A stretch of 51,373 nt of DNA, taken from contig UQYV01000025.1 in the NCBI GenBank assembly GCA_900545245.1, positions 1 to 51,373 on the forward strand. Direction: 5' to 3'. Numbering within the stretch: the first letter of the stretch is position 1; the number at the start of each line of letters is the position of its first letter. This DNA is from an uncultured Bacteroidales bacterium. GTDB lineage: Bacteria > Bacteroidota > Bacteroidia > Bacteroidales > UBA932. Of this stretch, positions 15,500 to 23,369 are shown piece after piece. The translations under genes and the position numbers were made by a program. The notes beneath the pieces are model-generated. The model saw only the letters and a program-made list of their open reading frames with translations, searched no databases and was not told the origin of the DNA.

Positions 15500-16978
15500 A
15501 TGACAATCAAGCGTTTCGCATTCATTTCTCTTATAGGCTTTTTTCTTGCCGGATGCATCTCTTGCAGCAGTCCGGAGAATCCCGTAAAGCCGGCTCCTGG
15601 CGGCGAGGAGAAGGATAATCGTGCGGAGAAAATTGAACTTGCGAGGCGTGACCTCCTCCGTGCAATGAGTTTGGCCGCTGCCGCGAGAACCAACTATTTC
15701 TCCTCTGACGGGACAGCGATGTCGCGCTACTACAATCCTTATACGGGGCTCAAATCCTCCGAGAAGGGCAGCGTCTGGATGTTTACAAGCGCTATTGAGG
15801 CGGTAAACTCCGTGCTGCATGGTCTCACTGCGCTCAGAGATGCCGGGGAAGAGAGTTTCTACAACAGCTACTTCTCGGCATACGCTTCAATGCTCTCCGA
15901 ACTTGTGGAAAACCTCAAGTGGTACGAGGGCACATATACGCTGACCTCCTACACTCAGACCAAGAAATGGACAGTCTATGGCGTGGACCGCGCTTCAAGT
16001 CCAGGACGAGCCGAGGTGGATGGCATAAAGAATGTCTATGATGACCAGCAGTGGCTCATCCGCGAACTAATTGAGGCCTATCGGCTTACAGGCGTGGAGC
16101 GCTATCTCGAAAAGGCCGAGTACCTTGCCGAATATGTGATTGATGGATGGGATACTACTCTTGATTCCGAGGGCAAGGAGCACGGCGGTATAGTCTGGGG
16201 TCCGGGCTACTACACCAAGCACTCGTGCAGCAACGGACCGTTCGTCAGCCCGCTTGTCTGGCTGTCGGAGATTTACAGCGGCAAGCCCGACGAGGTGACC
16301 TACAGGTACATTGGCGCAAACAAGGCACGTCTTACGAAGCAGATGAACAAGGGTGAGTACTACCTTATGTATGCGAAGAAGGTCTATGACTTCCAGCGCT
16401 CACACCTCTATAGAAAGAGCACCGGAGTCTATGCCGACATGCTCGGGGCAAAAGGTTGGGGTGGCGACAACATCGCCTACGAGACCGTCGATGGAGTCAG
16501 GTATCGTGGACATAATGAGGAGGAGTCCGCAACCGGCGAGGCATATTCCTATAATTCCGGAACCATGCTCTCCGGCGCAGCCGATCTCTATCGAGTCACC
16601 GGCGAACAGGCCTATCTCGATGATATGAAGTCTCTCTCGACCTCGTCGTTCCTCTATTTTGCGAAGAAGTCAGCAGACTGTCCCGGGTATTACGAATATG
16701 CAATCGACGGCTTCAACAACTGGTTCAACGGGGTGCTCATGCGCGGATGGGTCGATGTTTCAGCGCACTACGGCAATGTCGCACTTAATATAGGAACATT
16801 TCAGAGCAATCTCGACTATGCCTGGGGCAACTATCTGAACAAGAGTATGTTACCGACGAGCTTGCTCTACGGATGGAACAAAGACAAATCCAAGAACAAG
16901 GTTGAGGCGATGTTCACCTTCGCGTATGCTGCTGAATATGCGGTCCTCGCAAAATGGCATCTGTCACAAATTGAATAA
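15500..16978 (+). CDS. GH76 endo-alpha-1,6-mannanase, lipoprotein
   Basis: This 492-residue protein has a lipoprotein signal ending in FFLAGC, so it probably sits on the outer membrane. The body is an (alpha/alpha)6 barrel of GH76, whose members cut the alpha-1,6-mannan backbone of fungal cell walls. The paired catalytic aspartates of the family are visible as D181-D182 in NVYDDQQWLI. Other family stretches are GPGYYTKHSCSNGPFV and EAYSYNSGTMLSG. The gene lies 111 bases after the binding lipoprotein and ends 10 bases before SusC, so all three are probably co-transcribed. Confidence 0.9.
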   Translation: MTIKRFAFISLIGFFLAGCISCSSPENPVKPAPGGEEKDNRAEKIELARRDLLRAMSLAAAARTNYFSSDGTAMSRYYNPYTGLKSSEKGSVWMFTSAIEAVNSVLHGLTALRDAGEESFYNSYFSAYASMLSELVENLKWYEGTYTLTSYTQTKKWTVYGVDRASSPGRAEVDGIKNVYDDQQWLIRELIEAYRLTGVERYLEKAEYLAEYVIDGWDTTLDSEGKEHGGIVWGPGYYTKHSCSNGPFVSPLVWLSEIYSGKPDEVTYRYIGANKARLTKQMNKGEYYLMYAKKVYDFQRSHLYRKSTGVYADMLGAKGWGGDNIAYETVDGVRYRGHNEEESATGEAYSYNSGTMLSGAADLYRVTGEQAYLDDMKSLSTSSFLYFAKKSADCPGYYEYAIDGFNNWFNGVLMRGWVDVSAHYGNVALNIGTFQSNLDYAWGNYLNKSMLPTSLLYGWNKDKSKNKVEAMFTFAYAAEYAVLAKWHLSQIE

Positions 16979-16988
16979 TATTGTATAT

Positions 16989-19900
16989 ATGAAAAAGATA
17001 CTGATAATCGCAGTTTTCCTCCTTGCGTCGCTCGGACTTGATGCCCAGACAATTACGGTGAGCGGAACGGTCGTCGATGAATCGAGGCAGCCGGTGTTCG
17101 GGGCGAGCGTCATGGTGAAGGGCTCTAAGATAGGAGTCGCGACGGACATGGACGGAAAATATGAGATTCAGGCGGCTTCCGATGCCGTGCTGGAGTTCTC
17201 TTTCCTCGGATTTGCGACGAAATATGAGACTGTCGGAGGACGGGGGGTAATCAATGTCGTGATGGCGGCCGACAATACATGGCTTGAATCGGTGGTCGTG
17301 GTCGGCTACGGTACGCAGAAGCGTGGTTCACTCACAGGAGCGGTGTCCGGAGTGAATGGCGAGAATATGATTAAGACAAAGAATGAGAACCCCCAGAACA
17401 TGCTCACGGGACGAGTGCCTGGCGTACGCGTGTGGCAGAAGTCGGCCGAACCGGGAACATACAGCAATAGTATGGACATCCGCGGACTCGGAGAACCGCT
17501 CATCGTCATTGACGGCGTTCCTCGTTCGACGGAGGACTTCCAGAGGCTGAACGCCAACGATATTGAGAACGTCTCCGTGCTCAAGGACGCTTCGGCGGCG
17601 ATTTACGGCGTGCGCGGCGGCAATGGGGTAGTGCTCGTGACAACTAAGAAGGGTTCGGAAGGCAAGGCAGCCGTGCAGTACAACGGCTCGTTCACCTTCC
17701 AGATGCCTGCGACCATGCCGAGACTCGCGGATGCGCAAGGAGCTATGACCCTTTACAACGAAATGGCACTTAACAAGTCCGACGGAAGCGGCTCCATAAC
17801 ATTCACGAAAGATTTCATTAACCAGTACGCAGACGGCACCCGCAAGGCCGCTGACTGGAACTCTCTCGTGTTCTCGAATATGTCTCCTCAGACCCAGCAC
17901 GATGTGAGCATTTCCGGAGGAAACGGGAAGTGGCAGTATTATGTGAGTATGGGCTACCTCTATCAGGAGGGTTTCTTCCGTTCTCGTGACCTCAATTACT
18001 CCAAGTATAACATCCGCTCGAACATCGACGCGGAACTCGCCCGTGGACTCAAGTTTAACCTGAACATCAGCGGAATCGCCGACAACCGCAGCACTCCGGA
18101 TTCGGACGCAGTTTCCCTCATCCGCAACCTCTGGAAGCAGGGCGTGCTCTTCCCGGCATACGTCGATGACGCGCAGACCATGCTCAACTACGAGGGACTT
18201 GACCTTATGCAGAACACCGTGGCGATGATGACCCGTTCTATCTCCGGCTACAAGGACTACCGCGAGAAGCAGTTCCAATCGTCAGCATCGCTCGAATATG
18301 ATTTCGGAACTCTTACCGACGTCCTCAAGGGACTCTCGCTCAAGGGAATGGCCAGCTACGACTTCCGCTACGACGACAACGAATTCTTCCGCAAGTCCTA
18401 CAACCTCTACGCGCGGGACGAACTTACAGGAGAGTATGTCGCCAAGGAGTTCTCCGACCACTCTGACCGCCTCACTCGCGAGAACTACACTAAGTGGCAG
18501 GCACTCGGGCAGATTCTTCTCAACTACAGCCGCACCTTCGCGGACAAACACGATGTCGGCGCGACCTTCGGCTACGAGGCTCAGAAGCGCCGTGGGGACA
18601 ACTACTATCTCATCGGTGATCTTGCCTTCAGTTCACCGTACCTCACTGCGCTCAAGGACAAGACCCAATCTACATTCGTTGATATCAATAGCAATATAGG
18701 ATCGTTCTATAACCTTGCCTATCAAGCTCTTATCGGTCGCGTGAACTATGCCTTCGACAACCGCTACCTCTTCGAGGCCCAGTTCCGCTATGACGGCTCG
18801 TCCAAATTCGCTCCAGGACACCAATGGGGATTCTTTCCGTCCGCTTCCGTAGGATGGCGCATCTCGGATGAGCCTTTTTTCAAGGACTGCTCTGCGCTGT
18901 CTTTCATCAACCAATTCAAGATAAGGGCAAGCTATGGCTCTCTCGGAGACGACAGTGACCTAAACTATGAGTGGCTTTCCGGATATGTCTATCCGGCTAC
19001 AGGACGAGACGGCGAGAAAGGCTATTACAACGGCTATGCCCCAGCTTACTTGATTGACGGTGAGATGGTCTATGGCGTGACCACTTCTCCGCTTCCTAAC
19101 ACGAACATAACCTGGCTCAAGTCGAAGACATTTAATGTGGGCGTTGACTTCGAAGCCTGGAACGGAATGCTCGGAATAACCTTCGACTATTTCCAGCGCA
19201 GCCGTGACGGCGTGTTCGGCCAGAATACATCCTCGCTTCCGACAGTCGTCGGTGCATCGGCTCCGGTCGAGAACCTCAACAGCGACAGGAACCTTGGTCT
19301 TGAACTTGAAATCTCTCACCGCCACAAGGTGGGCGACTTCAGTTACGGTCTCACGGGAATAGTCACAATCACTCGCCGTCAGAGCCTCAAGGCATATGGT
19401 CAGGGTCCTTACGGCAATTCCTACGACCGCTGGCGCAATGACAATCTCACCAACCGCTATCAGGGCATCCAGTTCGGCTACGAATCGGCGGGGCGCTATG
19501 AGTCATGGGAGGACATCTGGAACTACGACATCTACAAGGAGAACGACACCCTTCCGGGCGACTACAAGTATCTCGACTGGAACGGTGACGGCGAGATAAA
19601 CGGTCTGGACGCGCATCCATATGCCTACGACCAGACCCCATGGATGAACTACTCCCTCTCGTTCAACTGCGCGTGGAAGGGGCTTGATTTCAGCATGTTG
19701 CTTCAGGGCTCGGCGCTCGGTTCCTATATGTACGACGAGCCGCTCTACTCCATCTGGGGCTCTAACGGAGGCGGTGCTCTTGAGCAGTTTCTCGACCGCT
19801 GGCATCCTGTGGGCGACTACACCGATCCGTTCGACCAGACGCTTCAGTGGACTTCCGGACACTACGCCTTCACCGGTCATTCTCCGGAGAAAAACTCCTC

Positions 19901-20129
19901 GTTCAACCGCGTCAGCACTTCATATCTCCGTCTCAAGAGCATCGAACTCGGATACACGATTCCGAAACTCCCCAGGTCCTCCTTCGGTTTGAGGGTGTTT
20001 GTGAATGCATATAACCTCTTGACGCTCACTGGGATAAAATATGTAGATCCTGAACATCCGGACTCCGACTACGGAAGGATGTATCCTCTGAATAAAACCG
20101 TTTCCCTCGGTATGAACCTGTCATTCTAA
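16989..20129 (+). CDS. susC: SusC-family TonB-dependent transporter
   Basis: I take the ATG at 16989, giving 1046 residues that begin MKKILIIAVFLLASLGLDAQ, a proper signal peptide; the frame is open further upstream inside the GH76 gene but without a signal there. A CarboxypepD_reg-like domain (about 22-100) is followed by the plug with LESVVVVGYGTQKRGSLTGA and LTGRVPGVRV, then the 22-strand barrel, ending in a Phe (LGMNLSF) as outer-membrane barrels do. It imports mannan oligosaccharides with its SusD partner, powered by TonB. The SusD start follows 6 bases after the stop. Confidence 0.95.
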   Translation: MKKILIIAVFLLASLGLDAQTITVSGTVVDESRQPVFGASVMVKGSKIGVATDMDGKYEIQAASDAVLEFSFLGFATKYETVGGRGVINVVMAADNTWLESVVVVGYGTQKRGSLTGAVSGVNGENMIKTKNENPQNMLTGRVPGVRVWQKSAEPGTYSNSMDIRGLGEPLIVIDGVPRSTEDFQRLNANDIENVSVLKDASAAIYGVRGGNGVVLVTTKKGSEGKAAVQYNGSFTFQMPATMPRLADAQGAMTLYNEMALNKSDGSGSITFTKDFINQYADGTRKAADWNSLVFSNMSPQTQHDVSISGGNGKWQYYVSMGYLYQEGFFRSRDLNYSKYNIRSNIDAELARGLKFNLNISGIADNRSTPDSDAVSLIRNLWKQGVLFPAYVDDAQTMLNYEGLDLMQNTVAMMTRSISGYKDYREKQFQSSASLEYDFGTLTDVLKGLSLKGMASYDFRYDDNEFFRKSYNLYARDELTGEYVAKEFSDHSDRLTRENYTKWQALGQILLNYSRTFADKHDVGATFGYEAQKRRGDNYYLIGDLAFSSPYLTALKDKTQSTFVDINSNIGSFYNLAYQALIGRVNYAFDNRYLFEAQFRYDGSSKFAPGHQWGFFPSASVGWRISDEPFFKDCSALSFINQFKIRASYGSLGDDSDLNYEWLSGYVYPATGRDGEKGYYNGYAPAYLIDGEMVYGVTTSPLPNTNITWLKSKTFNVGVDFEAWNGMLGITFDYFQRSRDGVFGQNTSSLPTVVGASAPVENLNSDRNLGLELEISHRHKVGDFSYGLTGIVTITRRQSLKAYGQGPYGNSYDRWRNDNLTNRYQGIQFGYESAGRYESWEDIWNYDIYKENDTLPGDYKYLDWNGDGEINGLDAHPYAYDQTPWMNYSLSFNCAWKGLDFSMLLQGSALGSYMYDEPLYSIWGSNGGGALEQFLDRWHPVGDYTDPFDQTLQWTSGHYAFTGHSPEKNSSFNRVSTSYLRLKSIELGYTIPKLPRSSFGLRVFVNAYNLLTLTGIKYVDPEHPDSDYGRMYPLNKTVSLGMNLSF

Positions 20130-20135
20130 GATGTT

Positions 20136-22202
20136 ATGAAAAAGATATTTATAGCGATAATGTCCGTTCTTCTCATATGCTCCTGCAATATGGACATAAC
20201 TCCGAAGAACATAGTTTCTGACGACGATATGATGGGCTCGCCGAAAGGAATGTCCATCTATATGGCGACGCTTTATTCCCATATGCCGTTCGAAGATTTC
20301 AAGTATATGGCTGCATGGGGTTTCAATTTCAACGGATGGCTCGGGACGCTCGGAATTGACGGAAGCGGTGAGGCTATGAACCGCGACGACGTATTCCGTA
20401 CCTTTCGGGGAGAGGATAACCCGTGCTGGAGCAACGCTTTTGAACTCATACACGACGCAAACCACCTAATCGAGTCTCTTCCGTCCTATCGGTCTAACTT
20501 CACCGAGTCGGAATATGACTTCTTCATGGGGCAGGGGTATTTCGTCCGCGGATACGTCTTTTATCAGATGGCGCGTCGCTTCGGAGGCGTTCCTCTCGTG
20601 ACGCACACGATTGCATATCCCAATTCTTCCGATAAACTTGAGATTCCCCGCGCTTCCGAGGAGGATACATGGGACTGGATTTGCAAAGATTTCGACACTG
20701 CAATCTCGTTCCTTCCGGCGGCTTCACTCATGAGCGGGCTCCCGAACAAATATGCCGCCCTTGCGTTCAAGGCCGAAGCTATGCTTTATGCAGGGTCGGT
20801 CGCAAAGTACAACGAGACGGTCACCGGGCGGCTCACGGGCTTCGGGGATAAGACAGGTGTTCGTGTGATAGGCTTCTCGCCAGATACCTATCGCGACGCA
20901 TACATCCGCTATTTTTCCGAGGCCTACAAGGCTGCGCGCGAAGTGATGGAGTCGGGAAGATATTCCCTATACAAGAAAAAATGGGCGGCAGGCGACAGCG
21001 AGGCGATGTATCAGAATATGATTGATATGTTCAGCGACCTTTCGAGCCCGGAGAACATTTTGGTGAAGGAGTATCTCTATCCTTCTCTCACTCATGGACT
21101 TGACGCTTACAGCTCGCCATTTATCTTTCGTGACCCGCTTTGTTCCGGCAGTTGCCCTTCGCTCGATTTCGTTGAGCTTTTCGACGGGTTTGACAGATAT
21201 GCCGACGGCACAATCCGCGTCACCGACGGGAATGACAACACGAAGGGGCACTACCTTATGTTTGATTCCACTATGGATTTCTTCAAGAATGCGGAGCCTC
21301 GTCTGAGGGCATACGTGATTCTTCCCGGTGACGTGTTCCGCAACCAGGAAATCGAAATCAGAGCCGGAATATATACGGGCGGCACGCCTGTCTCTCCGCT
21401 TTGGGACGACTACTCGTGGAGTCGCGCAACGCAGAATTTCTACCAGAACCTGCCGCAATACAGCAGTACGCCAAAGACTCTCTATCTGAGCCCGCGTGCA
21501 CAGTCCGGGCAAGAAATAGTGACGCTTGACGACGATACGAAGATGACGGCAGCAGGTGCGAACGGTCCTTTCTATGACGTGAAGGACAACGAGGCAAACC
21601 TTTCAGGATTCTATCTCAGGAAGTATCTCAATCCGGATCCGAACTACATCCGCGGTGAGGGCAAGTCCGCACAGCCGTTCATCCTTATGCGCTATGCCGA
21701 TGTGCTTCTGGCGGCTGCGGAGGCCGGTGTTGAACTTTCAATCGATGGTGTCACCTCTCCTGTTGAGGGCGACAATATGCTGGACATCGCGACCAAGGCA
21801 ATCAATGATATCCGCGAGCGTGCTGGAGCGGATCTTCTGACAGGGAGTCTTGCTGCGGATGAGGACAGCCGCAATCAGGTGCGCCGCGAGCGCCGCAAGG
21901 AACTGGCGTTTGAGCACAAGTCCAAGTGGGACATCCGTCGCTGGAGGGTGCAGCACGCCGAGGGACGCGATGGTTTCTGGGGAGAGAAGCGTGACGCGAG
22001 CCGTTTCGGGAACGGTGAGAGCTATCGTCTGCATGGTCTCTATCCGTTCTACAGCACAGCGGTGAAGAAGTATTTCTTTGATGCGAATTTTCAGATGGCA
22101 CGCGATATGGAACTGAAATATACGCCTACGGACTACTATTTCGAGATTCCTTCGGGTGAAGTGGCGAAGAGTCCTGTCATTGATCAACAACCTAATCGAT
22201 GA
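20136..22202 (+). CDS. susD: SusD-family glycan-binding lipoprotein
   Basis: This 688-residue lipoprotein has a signal ending around LLICSC (lipid Cys at 17). Family marks are FMGQGYFVRGYVFYQMARRF with GGVPLVTH, the TPR-like helices, and near the C-terminus ILMRYADVLLAAAEA, RRERRKELAFEHKSKWDIRRW. It forms the lid on SusC at the cell surface and binds the incoming glycan. It is longer than the common 500-600 residues of the family, with extra loops in the middle. Its stop codon lies inside the left arm of a long inverted repeat (22197-22321). Confidence 0.93.
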   Translation: MKKIFIAIMSVLLICSCNMDITPKNIVSDDDMMGSPKGMSIYMATLYSHMPFEDFKYMAAWGFNFNGWLGTLGIDGSGEAMNRDDVFRTFRGEDNPCWSNAFELIHDANHLIESLPSYRSNFTESEYDFFMGQGYFVRGYVFYQMARRFGGVPLVTHTIAYPNSSDKLEIPRASEEDTWDWICKDFDTAISFLPAASLMSGLPNKYAALAFKAEAMLYAGSVAKYNETVTGRLTGFGDKTGVRVIGFSPDTYRDAYIRYFSEAYKAAREVMESGRYSLYKKKWAAGDSEAMYQNMIDMFSDLSSPENILVKEYLYPSLTHGLDAYSSPFIFRDPLCSGSCPSLDFVELFDGFDRYADGTIRVTDGNDNTKGHYLMFDSTMDFFKNAEPRLRAYVILPGDVFRNQEIEIRAGIYTGGTPVSPLWDDYSWSRATQNFYQNLPQYSSTPKTLYLSPRAQSGQEIVTLDDDTKMTAAGANGPFYDVKDNEANLSGFYLRKYLNPDPNYIRGEGKSAQPFILMRYADVLLAAAEAGVELSIDGVTSPVEGDNMLDIATKAINDIRERAGADLLTGSLAADEDSRNQVRRERRKELAFEHKSKWDIRRWRVQHAEGRDGFWGEKRDASRFGNGESYRLHGLYPFYSTAVKKYFFDANFQMARDMELKYTPTDYYFEIPSGEVAKSPVIDQQPNR

Positions 22203-22321
22203 GGATGATAAAAGGCGGATTGCTGCGTTACGCGTCTTGCCAAAATCCTCACAACCATCAGGTTGCTGCGGTTTTAGCTTCACCGCGTGCCTTGCACTCC
22301 ATCCTTTTATCATCCTCATCG
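22197..22321 (+). repeat. Structured intergenic element, copy 1 (19-bp perfect inverted arms)
   Basis: The arms CGATGAGGATGATAAAAGG at 22197-22215 and their exact complement at 22303-22321 close a 125-base hairpin. Inside are ACGCG/CGCGT (22230-22234 with 22284-22288), a 7-base stem with one C-A mismatch (22239-22245 with 22272-22278) and a terminal CAACC/GGTTG hairpin (22252-22256 with 22261-22265). The element starts on the susD stop codon, is in susD sense, and is homologous to 30745-30863 read on the minus strand. It may be a 3' UTR structure that limits read-through or protects the upstream message. Confidence 0.8.
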
Positions 22322-22410
22322 CCAGGCTTTTGTTTGGCAGGTTTTGATGAAATGGTTGAAGATAGTTGAATTTATTGAAAGATAAGAATGATATGTTTAA
22401 TGTGTTTGAT

Positions 22411-23217
22411 ATGAAAAAAATGGCGTTTGTATTACTTGGGGCACTGCTGTTGAGTTCCTGCTCGCTTTTTAAGCTCGACAACTACGATGCGCCAAAAGAG
22501 ACGCTCTACGGCAAGGTTACTGACGTGAAGACAGGCGATCCTGTGCTGACGGATCAGGGCTCGGAAGGCATACGCGTTAGGCTGATTGAGACCAGTTGGG
22601 AGGGAAATGTGACTCCTCAGGACTTCAACTGCCGCCCGGATGGAACATTCCGCAACACCAAACTCTTCGAAGCTGACTATAACATCCGCGTCGACGGCCC
22701 GTTCGTACCGATTGTTCTTGAGGACGGAGACGGAAACCTTGTTGGGGACAAGAGTGTGAACGTCCACGTCAAGGGTAGCACCGAGGTCAATTTTGAGGTG
22801 CAGCCCTTTCTCAAGGTAGAATTTGTCGGCTCACCTACCATAAGCGCAGGCAAGATTACAGCGAATGTAAAGGTCACCCGTGCCACGACTCGCGATGAAC
22901 TTGCCTCGGCAATGGAAGCCACAAAGACATGGAAGGACGCTTATGCGAATGTTACTGACATCCAGTTGTTTGTTAGCCGTTCATCTTCGGTCGGCTATCG
23001 TGCCCGTGACACCCGTTGGTCTTCAGAATTGAAATATACCGGAGCCGCGTTTGAGACGGAGCTCGGCAAGCCGGTGAGGATTCGCTCGAATGGAACCATT
23101 CCTTCCGGGCAGAAGGTCTTTATCCGTGCGGCAGCGAGAATCAACTACGACACGCCGGCCGGAAGCGGGACGAGGCGGTGGAACTATTCGGAACCGATTG
23201 AAGTGGACATCCCTTGA
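22411..23217 (+). CDS. DUF3823-like lipoprotein
   Basis: I place the start at the ATG of MKKMAFVLLGALLLSSC (268 residues); ATG 22393 and TTG 22366 are in frame but add residues ahead of the signal peptide. The lipobox LSSC is clear. The body begins ETLYGKVTDVKTGDPVLTD and has the pattern of two beta-sandwich domains seen in DUF3823 lipoproteins that follow SusD in many Bacteroidetes loci. It probably binds glycan at the surface. No catalytic residues are seen. Confidence 0.75.
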   Translation: MKKMAFVLLGALLLSSCSLFKLDNYDAPKETLYGKVTDVKTGDPVLTDQGSEGIRVRLIETSWEGNVTPQDFNCRPDGTFRNTKLFEADYNIRVDGPFVPIVLEDGDGNLVGDKSVNVHVKGSTEVNFEVQPFLKVEFVGSPTISAGKITANVKVTRATTRDELASAMEATKTWKDAYANVTDIQLFVSRSSSVGYRARDTRWSSELKYTGAAFETELGKPVRIRSNGTIPSGQKVFIRAAARINYDTPAGSGTRRWNYSEPIEVDIP

Positions 23218-23299
23218 TGACTGGCCGGATATCGTTTAAACACGAGACCTGCCATCTTGTTTTTTGACACCTCTTTCAGAAGAAAAGTCGGGGTTTATT

Positions 23300-23339
23300 T
23301 ATGTAGATAATGGCTCTTGAATCGTCTATATATGTAGAT
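23300..23339 (+). promoter_or_regulatory. Paired TATGTAGAT direct repeats before GH92
   Basis: TATGTAGAT occurs at 23300-23308 and 23331-23339, 31 bases apart, about three DNA turns, ending 31 bases before the GH92 start. Direct repeats with such spacing can be activator sites. No full -7 box follows. This 152-base gap is the largest among the downstream mannan genes apart from the 208 bases holding the structured element, so GH92 and GH125 may be a separate transcript. Confidence 0.3.
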
Positions 23340-23369
23340 TTATATACTTTTTGATAACACGAATCTCAG

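Noticed and set aside
16902..16988. Upstream extension of the SusC frame into the GH76 gene
   Set aside because: The signal peptide starts at the ATG at 16989; the extension would bury it and overlaps GH76 coding sequence.
17328..18278. 316-residue open frame on the minus strand
   Set aside because: Antisense shadow of susC, no domain and no start context.
22197..22321. Integron attC site as an explanation of the large inverted repeat
   Set aside because: No GTTRRRY-type core at the ends, no integrase and no cassette array; both copies follow ordinary genes.
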